A stretch of DNA of 64,000 nt from Brevundimonas pondensis (GCF_017487345.1 NZ_CP062006.1:2424001-2488000), one strand, 5' to 3'. Counted from the first letter of the stretch, positions 1-7,875 are shown. The notes: generated by a model from the sequence alone, not told the origin. Translations and numbers: made by a program.

Positions 1-576
1 CTGGCGCCCGAGGGCGGCTTCACCATCGAGAAGGCGCTGGTCTATGCGATCGCGCGCAAGGAAACCGACTTCAACGCCACCGCCCGTTCCGGGGCCGGGG
101 CCTATGGCATGATGCAGGTCATGCCTACGACCGCCGCCTATATGACCGGGGATCAGGGCTATGTCCGCAGCCCCGAGCGTTTGTTCGTCCCCGCGACCAA
201 CCTGAAGCTGGGTCAGGACTATGTGAACCGCCTGTTCCAGATCGAGTCCTTCCAGGGCGATCTGCTGAAGGCCGTGGCCTCCTACAACGCCGGACCCGGG
301 CCGATGTTGGCCGCAGTGCGGAAACTGGGACCGGACGCCGATCCCCTGCTGCTGATCGAGACCATCGACGTGCCACAGGCCCGCGAGTACGTGGAAAAGG
401 TCGTGGCCGCCTACTGGATCTACCAGCGCATGCTGGGGGCGCCGCTGAACACGCTGGACGCCGTGGCGTCAGGCGCGAAAACCGTGCCGATCCGTCTGGA
501 TTACGTCGCGCCGCCGCCTGTCGCGCCTGCACCGATGCAGGTGGCCGAGGCCGCCCCGACCGCCGGGACCCGCTAG
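1..576 (+). CDS. Lytic transglycosylase, SLT family (5' end outside window)
   Basis: C-terminal 191 codons of a periplasmic murein-cleaving enzyme; the reading frame is open from base 1, so the start lies upstream. The segment shows the SLT fold signature: an E-T-D-F-N catalytic-loop motif near base 70 (the Glu is the expected general acid), then A-x-S-G-A-x-A-Y-G-M-M-Q-V-M-P-T-T-A, and further on A-V-A-S-Y-N-A-G-P-G near base 270. These are the conserved motifs of soluble lytic transglycosylases, which release 1,6-anhydromuropeptides from peptidoglycan. After the domain there is a Pro/Ala-rich tail of about 35 residues. The upstream part, probably a superhelical repeat domain if it is Slt70-like, cannot be seen. 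Confidence 0.9.
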   Translation: MAPEGGFTIEKALVYAIARKETDFNATARSGAGAYGMMQVMPTTAAYMTGDQGYVRSPERLFVPATNLKLGQDYVNRLFQIESFQGDLLKAVASYNAGPGPMLAAVRKLGPDADPLLLIETIDVPQAREYVEKVVAAYWIYQRMLGAPLNTLDAVASGAKTVPIRLDYVAPPPVAPAPMQVAEAAPTAGTR

Positions 577-583
577 AACTCGC

Positions 584-694
584 TCAGACCAGGCTGGACA
601 GGAGCATGGCCCAGACGAAGGCGAAAGCCAGGCCAGCCAGAAAATAACCGCGGGCGACCTTGCCCCAGTTGGTGTTGCGACTGATCGTCCGCAT
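584..694 (-). CDS. Small single-pass membrane protein, 36 aa
   Basis: A short frame starting at ATG 694 and ending in TGA at 584-586. The start is preceded by GGGGGA at a workable ribosome-binding distance. The product has a short basic N-terminus (M-R-T-I-S-R-N-T-N-W-G-K-V-A-R-G) followed by one hydrophobic stretch of about 20 residues rich in Phe, Ala, Leu and Trp, so one membrane helix with the N-terminus probably cytoplasmic. It lies 8 bp past the transglycosylase stop, convergent with it. I do not recognise a family. The support is the start signal and the amphipathic-then-hydrophobic layout, so it may be a chance frame. Confidence 0.4.
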   Translation of the reverse strand: MRTISRNTNWGKVARGYFLAGLAFAFVWAMLLSSLV

Positions 695-769
695 CGCCTG
701 TCCCCCACGGCCCGACGCCGCAAGGACAGATTGTAACATCACTCGTTAATCACCGGTTTTCGACCAGGC

Positions 770-1426
770 TTAAGCGGCGTTAGCCAGAGCCCCCTCGCCC
801 CAGGCGATGAAGTCAGGCTGGGCCAGCAGGGCGTCGACATAGGCGCGGGCTGCGCCATCCGTGTCGCCGTGCGCGGCCAGATCGATCTGGAAATGACGCA
901 CCCGCGCCGCGACCGGGGTGAAGAAGGCGTCAGCGATCGACCACTCGCCGTACAGATAGTCGCCGCCAGCGCCGAAGCGGGCGCGGGCCTCGCGGAAGAT
1001 CTGCACCAGACGGCGGATGTCGGCGGCCGTATCCTCGCCCTTCGGCGGCGGGCTGCGGTCGGGGCCCACCATGGAATGGTCCGGCGCCATGGCGCACTCG
1101 TTGCGCAGGGCCATGAAGCCGGAATGCATCTCGCAGACCACCGACCGGGCCTGCCAGCGCGCATGGGCGTCGGCGGGCCACAGCCCAGCCTCGGGATAGC
1201 GTTCGGCGCACCAGACCGAGATGGCCAGGCTGTCCCAGATGGTCTCGCCATCGACCTTCAGCACCGGGACGCGCCCGGCGGGCGAATGAAGCGCGATCTG
1301 CTCGGCGGTGTCGGGGCGGTTCAGACGGATGACCGTCTCGGTGAAGTCCGCGCCGCAGCGCTTCAGCACCAGCCAGGGCCGCAACGACCAGGTGGAATAG
1401 AGCTTGTCACCGATCACCAGTTCCAT
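770..1426 (-). CDS. Glutathione S-transferase family protein
   Basis: 218-residue cytosolic protein. The N-terminal thioredoxin-like half contains S-T-W-S-L-R-P-W-L (residues 11-19), the loop holding the catalytic Ser/Tyr of bacterial GSTs, then G-R-V-P-V-L with the cis-proline that positions glutathione, and D-S-L-A-I (the E/D-S motif for the gamma-glutamyl group). The C-terminal half is helical and ends with S-I-A-D-A-F-F, the usual N-capping Asp motif. It resembles the GST group often found beside maleylacetoacetate isomerase-like genes, but the substrate cannot be told. Start chosen at ATG 1426 because AGGAG lies 8 bases upstream. It begins 29 bp past the SugE stop on the same strand, so the two may share a transcript. 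Confidence 0.85.
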   Translation of the reverse strand: MELVIGDKLYSTWSLRPWLVLKRCGADFTETVIRLNRPDTAEQIALHSPAGRVPVLKVDGETIWDSLAISVWCAERYPEAGLWPADAHARWQARSVVCEMHSGFMALRNECAMAPDHSMVGPDRSPPPKGEDTAADIRRLVQIFREARARFGAGGDYLYGEWSIADAFFTPVAARVRHFQIDLAAHGDTDGAARAYVDALLAQPDFIAWGEGALANAA

Positions 1427-1455
1427 GGTCGTCGCTCCTGTTGGGCTGTCGCCCA

Positions 1456-1776
1456 TCAATGGCTGGAGGAGAGCTTCAGCACAACCAGGCCCGAGATGAT
1501 CAGGACCGCGCCGCCGATCCGCATGGGGGTGATGGGTTCGCCCAGAACCGCGATGCCGACCACGAAGGCCCCGACCGCGCCGATGCCGGTCCAGATCACA
1601 TAGGCGGTGCCCAGCGGCAGGGTCTTCATCGAGATCGACAGCAGGCCGAAGCTGATGATCATGAAGACGATGGTGCCTATCGTCTGCCACGGCTTCGAAA
1701 ACCCGTCCGACGCCTTCATCAGGAAGGCCCAGACGATCTCGAACAGACCGGCGAGAAGAAGGAAAATCCAGGCCAT
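1456..1776 (-). CDS. sugE: Small multidrug resistance protein, SugE/Gdx guanidinium exporter
   Basis: 106-residue inner-membrane protein with four hydrophobic helices, the normal size for the SMR family. The first helix holds the essential Glu in L-F-E-I-V-W-A, and W-T-G-I-G-A-V-G occurs in helix 3, both typical of the SugE/Gdx branch rather than EmrE. Gdx proteins work as dual-topology dimers that swap guanidinium for protons. The start is ATG 1776 with AGGGAG at 1784-1789. The leader carries a two-hairpin guanidine-II aptamer directly before the ribosome-binding site, which independently supports guanidinium as substrate. It probably forms an operon with the GST gene downstream. Confidence 0.92.
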   Translation of the reverse strand: MAWIFLLLAGLFEIVWAFLMKASDGFSKPWQTIGTIVFMIISFGLLSISMKTLPLGTAYVIWTGIGAVGAFVVGIAVLGEPITPMRIGGAVLIISGLVVLKLSSSH

Positions 1777-1799
1777 GACGCTACTCCCTTGCATGGCGA

Positions 1800-1848
1800 G
1801 CCGGGTCGTCCCGGCAGTCATGCCCAAAGAAGGGAGAGGTCGTCCTCT
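1800..1848 (-). promoter_or_regulatory. Guanidine-II (mini-ykkC) riboswitch
   Basis: Read on the minus strand there are two perfect hairpins with identical ACGA loops. The first is AGAGG-ACGA-CCTCT (1848 to 1835), the second GCCGGG-ACGA-CCCGGC (1815 to 1800), separated by 19 nt. Both have GG-ACGR-CC around the loop, the defining consensus of the guanidine-II class. The second stem ends 10 nt before the AGGGAG ribosome-binding site of sugE, the arrangement in which guanidine-induced loop-loop contact frees the translation start. The class is known to control SugE/Gdx exporters, so gene and element agree. No terminator is visible, which fits translational control. Confidence 0.9.
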
Positions 1849-1930
1849 GAGGCCCCTATCTGGGACAAGGGGACGAGAAGTCAATGGCGAACCTTGACTC
1901 GCGGGCCGTCGCGAACGACACGACCGGTCC

Positions 1931-3232
1931 ATGATCACGCGCTATACCCGCCCCGAAGCCGTCGCCATCTGGTCGCAAGAGACCAAGTACAAGATCTGGT
2001 TCGAGATCGAGGCCCACGCCGCCACCAAGATGGCGGAACTGGGCGTGATCCCCAAGGAATCAGCCGAGGCCATCTGGGCCAAGGGCAAGGACGCGACCTT
2101 CGATGCGGACCGCATCGACGAGATCGAACGCACCACCAAGCACGACGTCATCGCCTTCCTGACCCATGTGTCGGAAATCGTCGGCGAGGAAGCCCGTTTC
2201 CTGCACCAGGGCATGACCTCCTCGGACGTGCTGGACACCTGTTTCGCGGTGCAGCTGGCGCGCTCGACCGACCTGCTGCTGGGCGGCGTCGATCGCGTCC
2301 TGGCCGCGCTGGAAGCCCGCGCCAAGGAGCACAAATACACCCCGACCGTGGGTCGTTCGCACGGCATCCACGCCGAGCCGGTGACCTTCGGCCTGAAGCT
2401 GGCCGGCTATCACGCCGAGTTCCAGCGCGCCAAGCGCCGCTTGGTCACCGCCCGTGAAGAGATCGCCACCTGCGCCATCTCGGGCGCCGTCGGCACCTTC
2501 GCCAATGTCGATCCGGCGGTTGAGCAATATGTCGCCGACCAGATGGGCCTGGCCGTCGAGCCCGTCTCGACCCAGGTCATCCCACGCGACCGTCACGCCG
2601 CCTATTTCGCCGCCTTGGGCGTCGTCGCCTCGTCGATCGAGCGCCTGGCCGTGGAAATCCGCCACCTGCAGCGCACCGAAGTCCTCGAAGCCGAGGAGTT
2701 CTTCGACAAGGGTCAGAAGGGCTCGTCGGCCATGCCGCACAAGCGCAACCCGATCCTGACCGAGAACCTGACCGGCCTGGCCCGTCTGGTCCGCTCGGCC
2801 GTGACCCCGGCGATGGAGAACGTCGCCCTGTGGCACGAGCGCGACATCAGCCACTCCTCGGTCGAGCGCGGCATCGGCCCCGACGCCACGGTCCACCTCG
2901 ACTTCGCCCTGCACCGTCTGGCGGGCGTGGTCGAGCGCCTGAACGTTTACCCTGAGAACATGCAGAAGAACATCGACCGCCTGGGCGGTCTGGTGCACTC
3001 GCAACGGGTCATGCTGGCCCTGACCCAGGCCGGCGTGTCGCGTGAAGACGCCTATGCGGCGGTTCAGGAGAACGCCATGAAGGTCTGGCGCGGCGAAGGC
3101 GCCTTCCTCGACTTCCTCAAGGCCGACGCCCGCGTCACCCTGCCCCACGACCAGCTCGAGGCCCTGTTCGACCTCGGCTACCACACCAAGAACGTCGACG
3201 TGGTGTTCAAACGGGTCTTCGGCGAGGCATGA
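1931..3232 (+). CDS. purB: Adenylosuccinate lyase
   Basis: 433-residue cytosolic enzyme of purine synthesis. It cleaves SAICAR to AICAR plus fumarate, and adenylosuccinate to AMP plus fumarate. The fumarase/aspartase signature G-S-S-A-M-P-H-K-R-N-P lies at about residues 264-274 and includes the flexible catalytic-Ser loop. T-S-S-D-V (about 96-100) and G-R-S-H-G-I-H-A-E-P (about 141-150, general acid His) complete the active site. Length matches the shorter bacterial type. It is divergent from sugE, and its stop overlaps the start of the next gene by four bases (ATGA), so the following two genes are probably translated with it. Confidence 0.97.
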   Translation: MITRYTRPEAVAIWSQETKYKIWFEIEAHAATKMAELGVIPKESAEAIWAKGKDATFDADRIDEIERTTKHDVIAFLTHVSEIVGEEARFLHQGMTSSDVLDTCFAVQLARSTDLLLGGVDRVLAALEARAKEHKYTPTVGRSHGIHAEPVTFGLKLAGYHAEFQRAKRRLVTAREEIATCAISGAVGTFANVDPAVEQYVADQMGLAVEPVSTQVIPRDRHAAYFAALGVVASSIERLAVEIRHLQRTEVLEAEEFFDKGQKGSSAMPHKRNPILTENLTGLARLVRSAVTPAMENVALWHERDISHSSVERGIGPDATVHLDFALHRLAGVVERLNVYPENMQKNIDRLGGLVHSQRVMLALTQAGVSREDAYAAVQENAMKVWRGEGAFLDFLKADARVTLPHDQLEALFDLGYHTKNVDVVFKRVFGEA

Positions 3233-3627
3233 TCAAGGCGCTGCTGAGCCTCATCTTGCTGGGAAGCCTTCCGGGCGCCCACCTGCAGGACGATGCGGAA
3301 CCTGAGTCAGGCTATCGTACGATTACGCGCACGGTTGATCAGGCGGCGGCCGGACGCTGCCTGAACGGCATGGTCGGTTTCTCCCTGACCATGCAATGCC
3401 TGGTCGGTGAGGATGGGCGGCCCGAGGCTTGCGCCGTAGTGAATCCCACCGCCGCCTCGCGCCGTCATGATCGTGTGTTCCAGTGCATGGCGTCCAATAT
3501 GCGCTTCCACTACGAAGATGGTTCTGCGGCCGTGGGGGAGAACGTCAGTTTCCGCCTCGGCGGACGGACCTGGCAGACCGACATAGAGTATGATCGGGCG
3601 CGCAAGGGCCAACCCCAAAGACCATGA
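3229..3627 (+). CDS. Secreted small protein, TonB-C-like fold suspected
   Basis: 132 residues. Residues 1 to about 18 form a secretion signal (M-I-K then a Leu-rich core, L-P-G-A-H). The mature part has four cysteines (in R-C-L-N-G, M-Q-C-L-V, E-A-C-A-V and F-Q-C-M-A), which suggests two disulfides in the periplasm. The pattern C-L-V-G-E-D-G-R-P-E-A-C-A-V resembles the strand-turn-strand core of TonB C-terminal-like domains seen in many alphaproteobacterial orphan proteins, but the rest of TonB is missing. It overlaps purB and the DNA glycosylase gene by four bases on each side. Function unknown. Confidence 0.75.
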   Translation: MIKALLSLILLGSLPGAHLQDDAEPESGYRTITRTVDQAAAGRCLNGMVGFSLTMQCLVGEDGRPEACAVVNPTAASRRHDRVFQCMASNMRFHYEDGSAAVGENVSFRLGGRTWQTDIEYDRARKGQPQRP

Positions 3628-4118
3628 ACGCCCGCAGCGTCGGCTTCGAGCCTGTTGTCGACAACCACACCCGCGTCCTGATCCTGGGCAGCCTGCCTGG
3701 CGACGCCTCGCTGAAGGCGGCCCAGTATTACGCCCACCCGCGCAACAGCTTCTGGCCGCTGATGGGTGGTCTGCTGGGCGAGGCCCTGCCCGCACTTTCT
3801 TATGACGCCCGACTGAATCGGCTGAAGGCGCGTGGCGTCGGCCTATGGGACGTGATCGCCTCAGCCGAACGCGCCGGCAGCCTGGACGGCGCCATTCGCT
3901 CGCCCGAAGCCGCCGACCTGCGCGGCCTAGCCAACAGCCTGCCCGACCTTCGCGCCGTGGCCTTCAACGGCGGGCTGGCGGCCAGGCTGGGGCGTCGCAT
4001 CCTGACCAATCTGCAGGGTGTCGCCCTGATCGACCTGCCCTCCTCCAGTCCAGCCCACGCCCGGCCCCTGGCGGAGAAGCGCCGTGCCTGGGCGGTGCTG
4101 GCGCCCTTCCTGAGCTGA
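3624..4118 (+). CDS. DNA-deoxyinosine / uracil-DNA glycosylase family protein
   Basis: 164-residue cytosolic protein of the uracil-DNA glycosylase superfamily, in the small hypoxanthine-DNA glycosylase group. Near the N-terminus is V-L-I-L-G-S-L-P-G-D, the water-activating motif, followed by Q-Y-Y-A-H-P-R-N-S-F-W (about residues 35-45), which shapes the base pocket. The C-terminal D-L-P-S-S-S-P-A-H-A matches the DNA-intercalating motif 2 of the superfamily. It should remove deaminated bases from DNA. The overlap with purine synthesis gene purB and a secreted protein gene looks like operon packing rather than a functional link. Confidence 0.85.
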   Translation: MNARSVGFEPVVDNHTRVLILGSLPGDASLKAAQYYAHPRNSFWPLMGGLLGEALPALSYDARLNRLKARGVGLWDVIASAERAGSLDGAIRSPEAADLRGLANSLPDLRAVAFNGGLAARLGRRILTNLQGVALIDLPSSSPAHARPLAEKRRAWAVLAPFLS

Positions 4119-4156
4119 AGCAGGCGCACGGCGATCACGCGTCGCGCCGGAAAATT

Positions 4157-4182
4157 TGAACCATTTGCCCTGCTCGCCCGTA
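4157..4182 (+). promoter_or_regulatory. Possible ECF/general-stress promoter of the fasciclin gene
   Basis: TGAAC (4157-4161), a 17-base spacer, then CGTA (4179-4182), placed 50 bases before the fasciclin start. Alphaproteobacterial EcfG/SigT promoters read GGAAC-N16/17-CGTT, so one base differs in each box. Weak without expression data. Confidence 0.3.
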
Positions 4183-4232
4183 GTTCTCCCCGACGCCGCC
4201 GCCCCCTCGAGCGGCGCTGATGGAGACACGCC

Positions 4233-4865
4233 ATGAAGATGATCCGAACCGCCAGCCTCGCCACCGTATCCGCCGCCGCCCTGCTGGCGCTGGCCGCCTG
4301 CGGCAACAACGAAGCCAAGGTCGAGAAGGCCCCGACCGAGGCCATGCCCGCGGATTCCGCCGCGATGGCTCCGGCTTCCACCGAGCCCATGGTCGGCGGC
4401 GTGGCCATGAACCCGAGCGACAATATCGTCGTCAACGCCTCCAAGGCGCCGAACCTGACCACCCTGGTCGCCGCCGTTCAGGCCGCCGGTCTGGCTACGA
4501 CCCTGCAGGGCGCCGGCCCCTTCACCGTCTTCGCCCCCGACAACGCCGCCTTCGAAAAGATTCCCGCCGCCACGCGCGAGGGCCTGATGCAACCGGCCCA
4601 GAAGGCGGCCCTGACCAAGATTCTGACTTATCACGTCGTGCCCGGCCGCCTGACCGCCGCCGACATCGCCGCCGAGGCCCAGAAAGGCGGCGGCGCCGCG
4701 ATCTTGACCACGGTTCAGGGAGAGAAGCTGACGGTCAGGGACGCCGGCGGCGGCAAGTGGACCATCACCGACGCCAAGGGCGGAACCTCGACCATCACCC
4801 AGGCCGACGTCGGCCAATCGAACGGCGTCGTCCATGTCATCGACACCGTGCTGATGCCGAAATAG
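4233..4865 (+). CDS. Fasciclin-domain lipoprotein
   Basis: 210 residues. The N-terminal signal ends in a lipobox L-A-A-C (about residues 18-21), so the protein is lipid-anchored after signal peptidase II cleavage. Residues 22-65 are a low-complexity Ala/Met/Pro linker. Residues 70-208 form one FAS1 domain: T-T-L-V-A-A-V-Q-A-A-G-L near the start, F-T-V-F-A-P-D-N-A-A-F (H1 motif), Y-H-V-V-P-G-R-L, and V-V-H-V-I-D-T-V-L (H2 motif) at the end. FAS1 domains mediate adhesion or protein contacts at the cell surface. It stands alone between a possible stress promoter and a strong terminator. Confidence 0.9.
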   Translation: MKMIRTASLATVSAAALLALAACGNNEAKVEKAPTEAMPADSAAMAPASTEPMVGGVAMNPSDNIVVNASKAPNLTTLVAAVQAAGLATTLQGAGPFTVFAPDNAAFEKIPAATREGLMQPAQKAALTKILTYHVVPGRLTAADIAAEAQKGGGAAILTTVQGEKLTVRDAGGGKWTITDAKGGTSTITQADVGQSNGVVHVIDTVLMPK

Positions 4866-4881
4866 ACCGACCGAAAACGAA

Positions 4882-4917
4882 AGAAGGGCCGCTGCCGTCA
4901 CCGGCAGCGGCCCTTCT
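4882..4917. terminator. Bidirectional terminator hairpin
   Basis: Perfect 16-bp inverted repeat (4882-4897 with 4902-4917) around a TCAC loop, between two convergent genes (fasciclin lipoprotein and the ATPase inhibitor). The minus-strand exit is T-rich; the plus-strand exit is not. Confidence 0.8.
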
Positions 4918-4941
4918 GAATTCGGTCGGATGAACCCGGAG

Positions 4942-5265
4942 CTACTCGCCGGCGCGAATCTGTTCGCGGGCGATCGAGGCCAGTTCGTCCATCTTGGAGC
5001 GCAGTTCACCTTCCGAAACCGTCAGGCCCGAAGCCTTGAAGTCGCCGGCGATCTTGCGGAAGACGTCTTCTTCGCCCGGCTGTTCAAAGTCGGCGCGGAC
5101 CACGGCGGCGGCGTATTGCTCGGCGCTGTCAGCCGACAGCTCCATCTTCTCGGCCGCCCAGAGGCCCAGCATCTTGTTGCGACGCGCGATGGCCTTGAAC
5201 TCTTGTTCCTGATCGAGGGCGAACTTGGTCTCGTAGCCCTTTTCCCGATCGTCGAAGGTCGTCAT
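4942..5265 (-). CDS. DUF1476 protein, F1-ATPase inhibitor zeta subunit type
   Basis: 107-residue helical protein starting M-T-T-F-D-D-R-E-K-G-Y-E. The family (DUF1476) includes the zeta subunit of Paracoccus denitrificans, which inserts its N-terminus into F1 and blocks ATP hydrolysis by the ATP synthase. The N-terminal inhibitory stretch and the A-R-R-N-K-M-L-G-L-W-A-A segment, the best conserved part of the family, are present here, and the length is normal. The protein is soluble and cytosolic. The gene is divergent from purC across 273 bp. Confidence 0.88.
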   Translation of the reverse strand: MTTFDDREKGYETKFALDQEQEFKAIARRNKMLGLWAAEKMELSADSAEQYAAAVVRADFEQPGEEDVFRKIAGDFKASGLTVSEGELRSKMDELASIAREQIRAGE

Positions 5266-5403
5266 GCGCGTCGTAACTCCAGTCGCGGACGAAAAGCAGG
5301 GCCCGCATCGCCGTCTATAGCCCCCTCGCAGACGAACGCAACCAGACTCGCGGTCGCGCCCCTGACGCTAGGTTACAGGAGGATATTTGTGTCACAGACG
5401 CCC

Positions 5404-5432
5404 TTCGGTTAAAGGGCGTGCGGTCTTATATA
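5404..5432 (+). promoter_or_regulatory. Candidate sigma-70 promoter of purC-purS
   Basis: TTCGGT (5404-5409), 17-base spacer, TATATA (5427-5432), about 105 bases before purC. The -35 box lies inside a small hairpin (ACGCCCTT / AAGGGCGT, near 5399-5419). The -10 box is good and the -35 weak. The other 200 bases between the divergent genes show nothing else recognisable. Confidence 0.35.
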
Positions 5433-5538
5433 GCCGCCGTCGATTCAGGACCGCGCCGCCCCCGGTTGACCTTTGGGCCAGGGCCGCGCGTTTTTCGTTT
5501 TGAGGCCGTCCGTTTTCTTCCCGTTCGGGACCCGATTG

Positions 5539-6297
5539 ATGAACACCAAGCGCAAGAAGCTCTACGAGGGCAAGGCCAAGATCCTTTACGAGGGTCCCGA
5601 GCCCGGCACGCTGATCCAGTATTTCAAGGACGACGCGACCGCCTTCAATGCGCAGAAGAAGGCGACCCTGGAAGGCAAGGGCGTCATCAACAACCGCATC
5701 AGCGAGTTCATCATGTCGCGCCTGAACGGCATCGGCGTGACCAACCACTTCATCAAGCGCCTGAACCTGCGCGAGCAGTTGATCCGTGAAGTCGAGATCA
5801 TTCCGCTGGAAGTCGTCTGCCGCAACATCGTCGCAGGCAGCCTGGCCACCCGCCTGGGTCAGGAAGAAGGCACGCCCCTGCCCCGTTCGATCATCGAATT
5901 CTACTACAAGAAGGATGAGCTGAACGACCCGATGGTGACGGAAGAGCACATCACGGCCTTCAACTGGGCCACCACGCAGGAACTGGACGACATCCTGGCC
6001 ATGACGGTGCGGGTGAACGACTACCTGTGCGGCATGTTCGGCGCCGTCGGCATCACCCTGGTGGACTTCAAGATCGAGTTCGGCCGCGTGTGGGAGAACG
6101 ACTTCGCCCGCGTCATCCTGGCCGACGAGATCAGCCCCGACAGCTGCCGCCTGTGGGATTCGACCACCGGCGAAAAGCTGGACAAGGACCGCTTCCGTCG
6201 CGACCTGGGCGACGTCATCGAAAGCTACACCGAGGTGGCCCGCCGCCTCGGCATCATGAAGGACATGCCGACCGTGATCCAAGGGGGACTGCACTAA
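5539..6297 (+). CDS. purC: SAICAR synthetase (phosphoribosylaminoimidazole-succinocarboxamide synthase)
   Basis: 252 residues, the usual bacterial size. It joins CAIR and aspartate with ATP to give SAICAR, the substrate of PurB. Visible hallmarks are K-L-Y-E-G-K-A-K at residues 7-14 (ATP-binding glycine loop), I-P-L-E-V-V-C-R-N near residue 92, and L-V-D-F-K-I-E-F-G (about 174-182), which binds ATP and metal. Start chosen at ATG 5539 because the family begins with K-K-L-Y-E-G; the frame is open further upstream but without family similarity. The stop TAA shares its last base with the purS start, so the two are coupled. Confidence 0.97.
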   Translation: MNTKRKKLYEGKAKILYEGPEPGTLIQYFKDDATAFNAQKKATLEGKGVINNRISEFIMSRLNGIGVTNHFIKRLNLREQLIREVEIIPLEVVCRNIVAGSLATRLGQEEGTPLPRSIIEFYYKKDELNDPMVTEEHITAFNWATTQELDDILAMTVRVNDYLCGMFGAVGITLVDFKIEFGRVWENDFARVILADEISPDSCRLWDSTTGEKLDKDRFRRDLGDVIESYTEVARRLGIMKDMPTVIQGGLH

Positions 6298-6536
6298 TGG
6301 CCAAGGTTAAGGTTCACGTCTTCCTGAAGCCCGGCGTCCTGGACGTTCAGGGCAAGGCCGTCGAAGGCGCCCTGCAGGGCCTGGGCTGGGCCGGCGTCGC
6401 CAACGCCCGCGTCGGCAAGCTGATCGAGTTCGACCTCGACGACAGCGTGTCCGACAAGGAAGCCGAGGTGAAGCGCATGTGCGACACCCTGCTGGCCAAC
6501 ACGGTCATCGAAAGCTACCGGATCGAAGTCGCCTGA
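6297..6536 (+). CDS. purS: FGAM synthase subunit PurS
   Basis: 79 residues, standard for the family. PurS bridges PurL and PurQ in the three-part FGAM synthase and is needed to channel ammonia from PurQ to PurL. It begins [16 protein letters not shown] and contains the conserved G-K-A-V-E-G-A-L-Q-x-L-G and G-K-L-I-E-F-D-L. Its start overlaps the purC stop. A strong terminator follows 25 bp after the stop, so the purC-purS unit ends here; purQ is 3.7 kb away and purL 7 kb away. Confidence 0.95.
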   Translation: MAKVKVHVFLKPGVLDVQGKAVEGALQGLGWAGVANARVGKLIEFDLDDSVSDKEAEVKRMCDTLLANTVIESYRIEVA

Positions 6537-6560
6537 GGCGAAGACAGATCAGACGATCAG

Positions 6561-6590
6561 GGCCGCTCGAAAGAGCGGCCTTTTTCTTTT
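6561..6590 (+). terminator. Rho-independent terminator of purCS
   Basis: GGCCGCTC-GAAA-GAGCGGCC (6561-6580) with a stable GNRA-type loop, followed by TTTTTCTTTT. A textbook intrinsic terminator 25 bp past purS. Confidence 0.95.
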
Positions 6591-6705
6591 CCTCCCCACT
6601 GCGTGGCGCGGAGCCTCAGGCGACGTGACGGAGGGGCTGCTTGGTTCCACTGTCCCACCCCCGCCACTTCGTGGTCCCCCTCCCCACTTGATGGGGAGGA
6701 AGAGC
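6591..6705 (-). repeat. REP-like intergenic palindromic element, copy 1
   Basis: Read on the minus strand it starts with TTCCTCCCCA, a short loop and TGGGGAGG, then GGGGACCACGAAGTGG, and later GCCCCTCCGTC, and ends near a second GGGGAGGA. The same order of blocks recurs at 20614-20758 in the plus orientation, and the terminal hairpin alone at 25905-25933. It fills the gap between the purS terminator and the cfa stop. Confidence 0.7.
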
Positions 6706-7875
6706 TCACTCGCACAGATAATCCCGGCTTAACGGGACCGCCGTCTGCTTCTTCGTCAACTGCAACTGGAAGACCATGTGGCCCAGTTCGCGGAAGGCGA
6801 CCTCGCTGGCGGCGAGATAGAACTCCCACATCCGGCAGAAACGTTCGTCGTACAGGGCCAGGGCCTCGTCGCGCCGGGCCAGGAACCGCTCGCGCCAATG
6901 CCGCAAGGTCTCGGCGTAGTGCAGGCGCAGCACCTCCATATCCGTGACCCACAGACCCGATCGCTCGATGGCGGGCAAGACCTCGGACAGGGCCGGAATA
7001 TAGCCGCCGGGGAAGATGTACTTGCGGATGAAGGGCTGGGTGCGGCTGGGCGGTGTCTTGCGGCCGATGGAATGGATCACCGCCACCCCGTCGTCCGCCA
7101 GCAGCCGCGCCACCCCATCGAAATACTCCTGATAATTGGGGGTCCCGACATGCTCGAACATGCCGACCGAGATGATGCGGTCGAAGGTCTGGTTCAGGTC
7201 GCGATAGTCCTGCAGCCGAAACTCGGCCCGGTCGGACAGGCCGCGCGCAACCGCCCGTTCATTGGCGGTGCGATGCTGTTCGGTCGATAGGGTGACGCCG
7301 GTGACGCGCGCCCCGCGCTCGGCCATCGACAGGCCCAGCCCGCCCCAGCCGCAGCCGATGTCCAGCGCGCTCTGGCCCGGCGTCAGCAGCAGCTTGTCGA
7401 TCAGGCGCCGCTTCTTGGCGACCTGCGCCTGATCCAGGGTGGCGTTGGGCGTCTCGAAGAAGGCGCAGGAATACTGCAGGTCCTCGTCCAGAAACAGCCG
7501 ATAGAAGTCGACCGTCAGGTCATAGTGATGGTGGACGTTGCTGCGGGCGTGCAACCGGTCGTTGGCCTGCTCCGCACCCCGCCGAAGCCGTTGCAACAAG
7601 GTCAGTCGTCCTGCGCGCGGGCGGATCGCCAGTTGCGACGTCGTCAGTTGCAGGAAGTCGTAGATGTCGCCGCCCTCGACCCGGAAGGTCCCGTCCATGA
7701 AGGCCTCGCCCAGGGCCAGATCGGGATTGGCGGCGATGGCCAAGGCCGCCTTCATGTTCGTGATCTCGGCCGTCAGCTCCGGGGTTCCCGGCCCCGCCGT
7801 CAGCTCGCGACCGTCCGGCAGGCGCACCCGAATGGCCCGCGTCAGAAAGGTCTGGTCGAGAAGGGCTTGCAGCAT
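6706..7875 (-). CDS. cfa: Cyclopropane-fatty-acyl-phospholipid synthase
   Basis: 389 residues, family-typical. The enzyme uses SAM to add a methylene bridge across unsaturated acyl chains of membrane phospholipids, usually in stationary phase or acid stress. An N-terminal lipid-binding domain (about 1-110) is followed by the SAM methyltransferase domain: H-Y-D-L, then A-L-D-I-G-C-G-W-G-G-L (SAM loop, about residue 180), G-V-T-L-S-T-E-Q, and near the end Y-I-F-P-G-G-Y-I-P, the catalytic-site segment of CFA synthases. Start set at ATG 7875, which has GGAG at good spacing; a TTG ten codons upstream (7905) lacks a binding site. Confidence 0.93.
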   Translation of the reverse strand: MLQALLDQTFLTRAIRVRLPDGRELTAGPGTPELTAEITNMKAALAIAANPDLALGEAFMDGTFRVEGGDIYDFLQLTTSQLAIRPRAGRLTLLQRLRRGAEQANDRLHARSNVHHHYDLTVDFYRLFLDEDLQYSCAFFETPNATLDQAQVAKKRRLIDKLLLTPGQSALDIGCGWGGLGLSMAERGARVTGVTLSTEQHRTANERAVARGLSDRAEFRLQDYRDLNQTFDRIISVGMFEHVGTPNYQEYFDGVARLLADDGVAVIHSIGRKTPPSRTQPFIRKYIFPGGYIPALSEVLPAIERSGLWVTDMEVLRLHYAETLRHWRERFLARRDEALALYDERFCRMWEFYLAASEVAFRELGHMVFQLQLTKKQTAVPLSRDYLCE

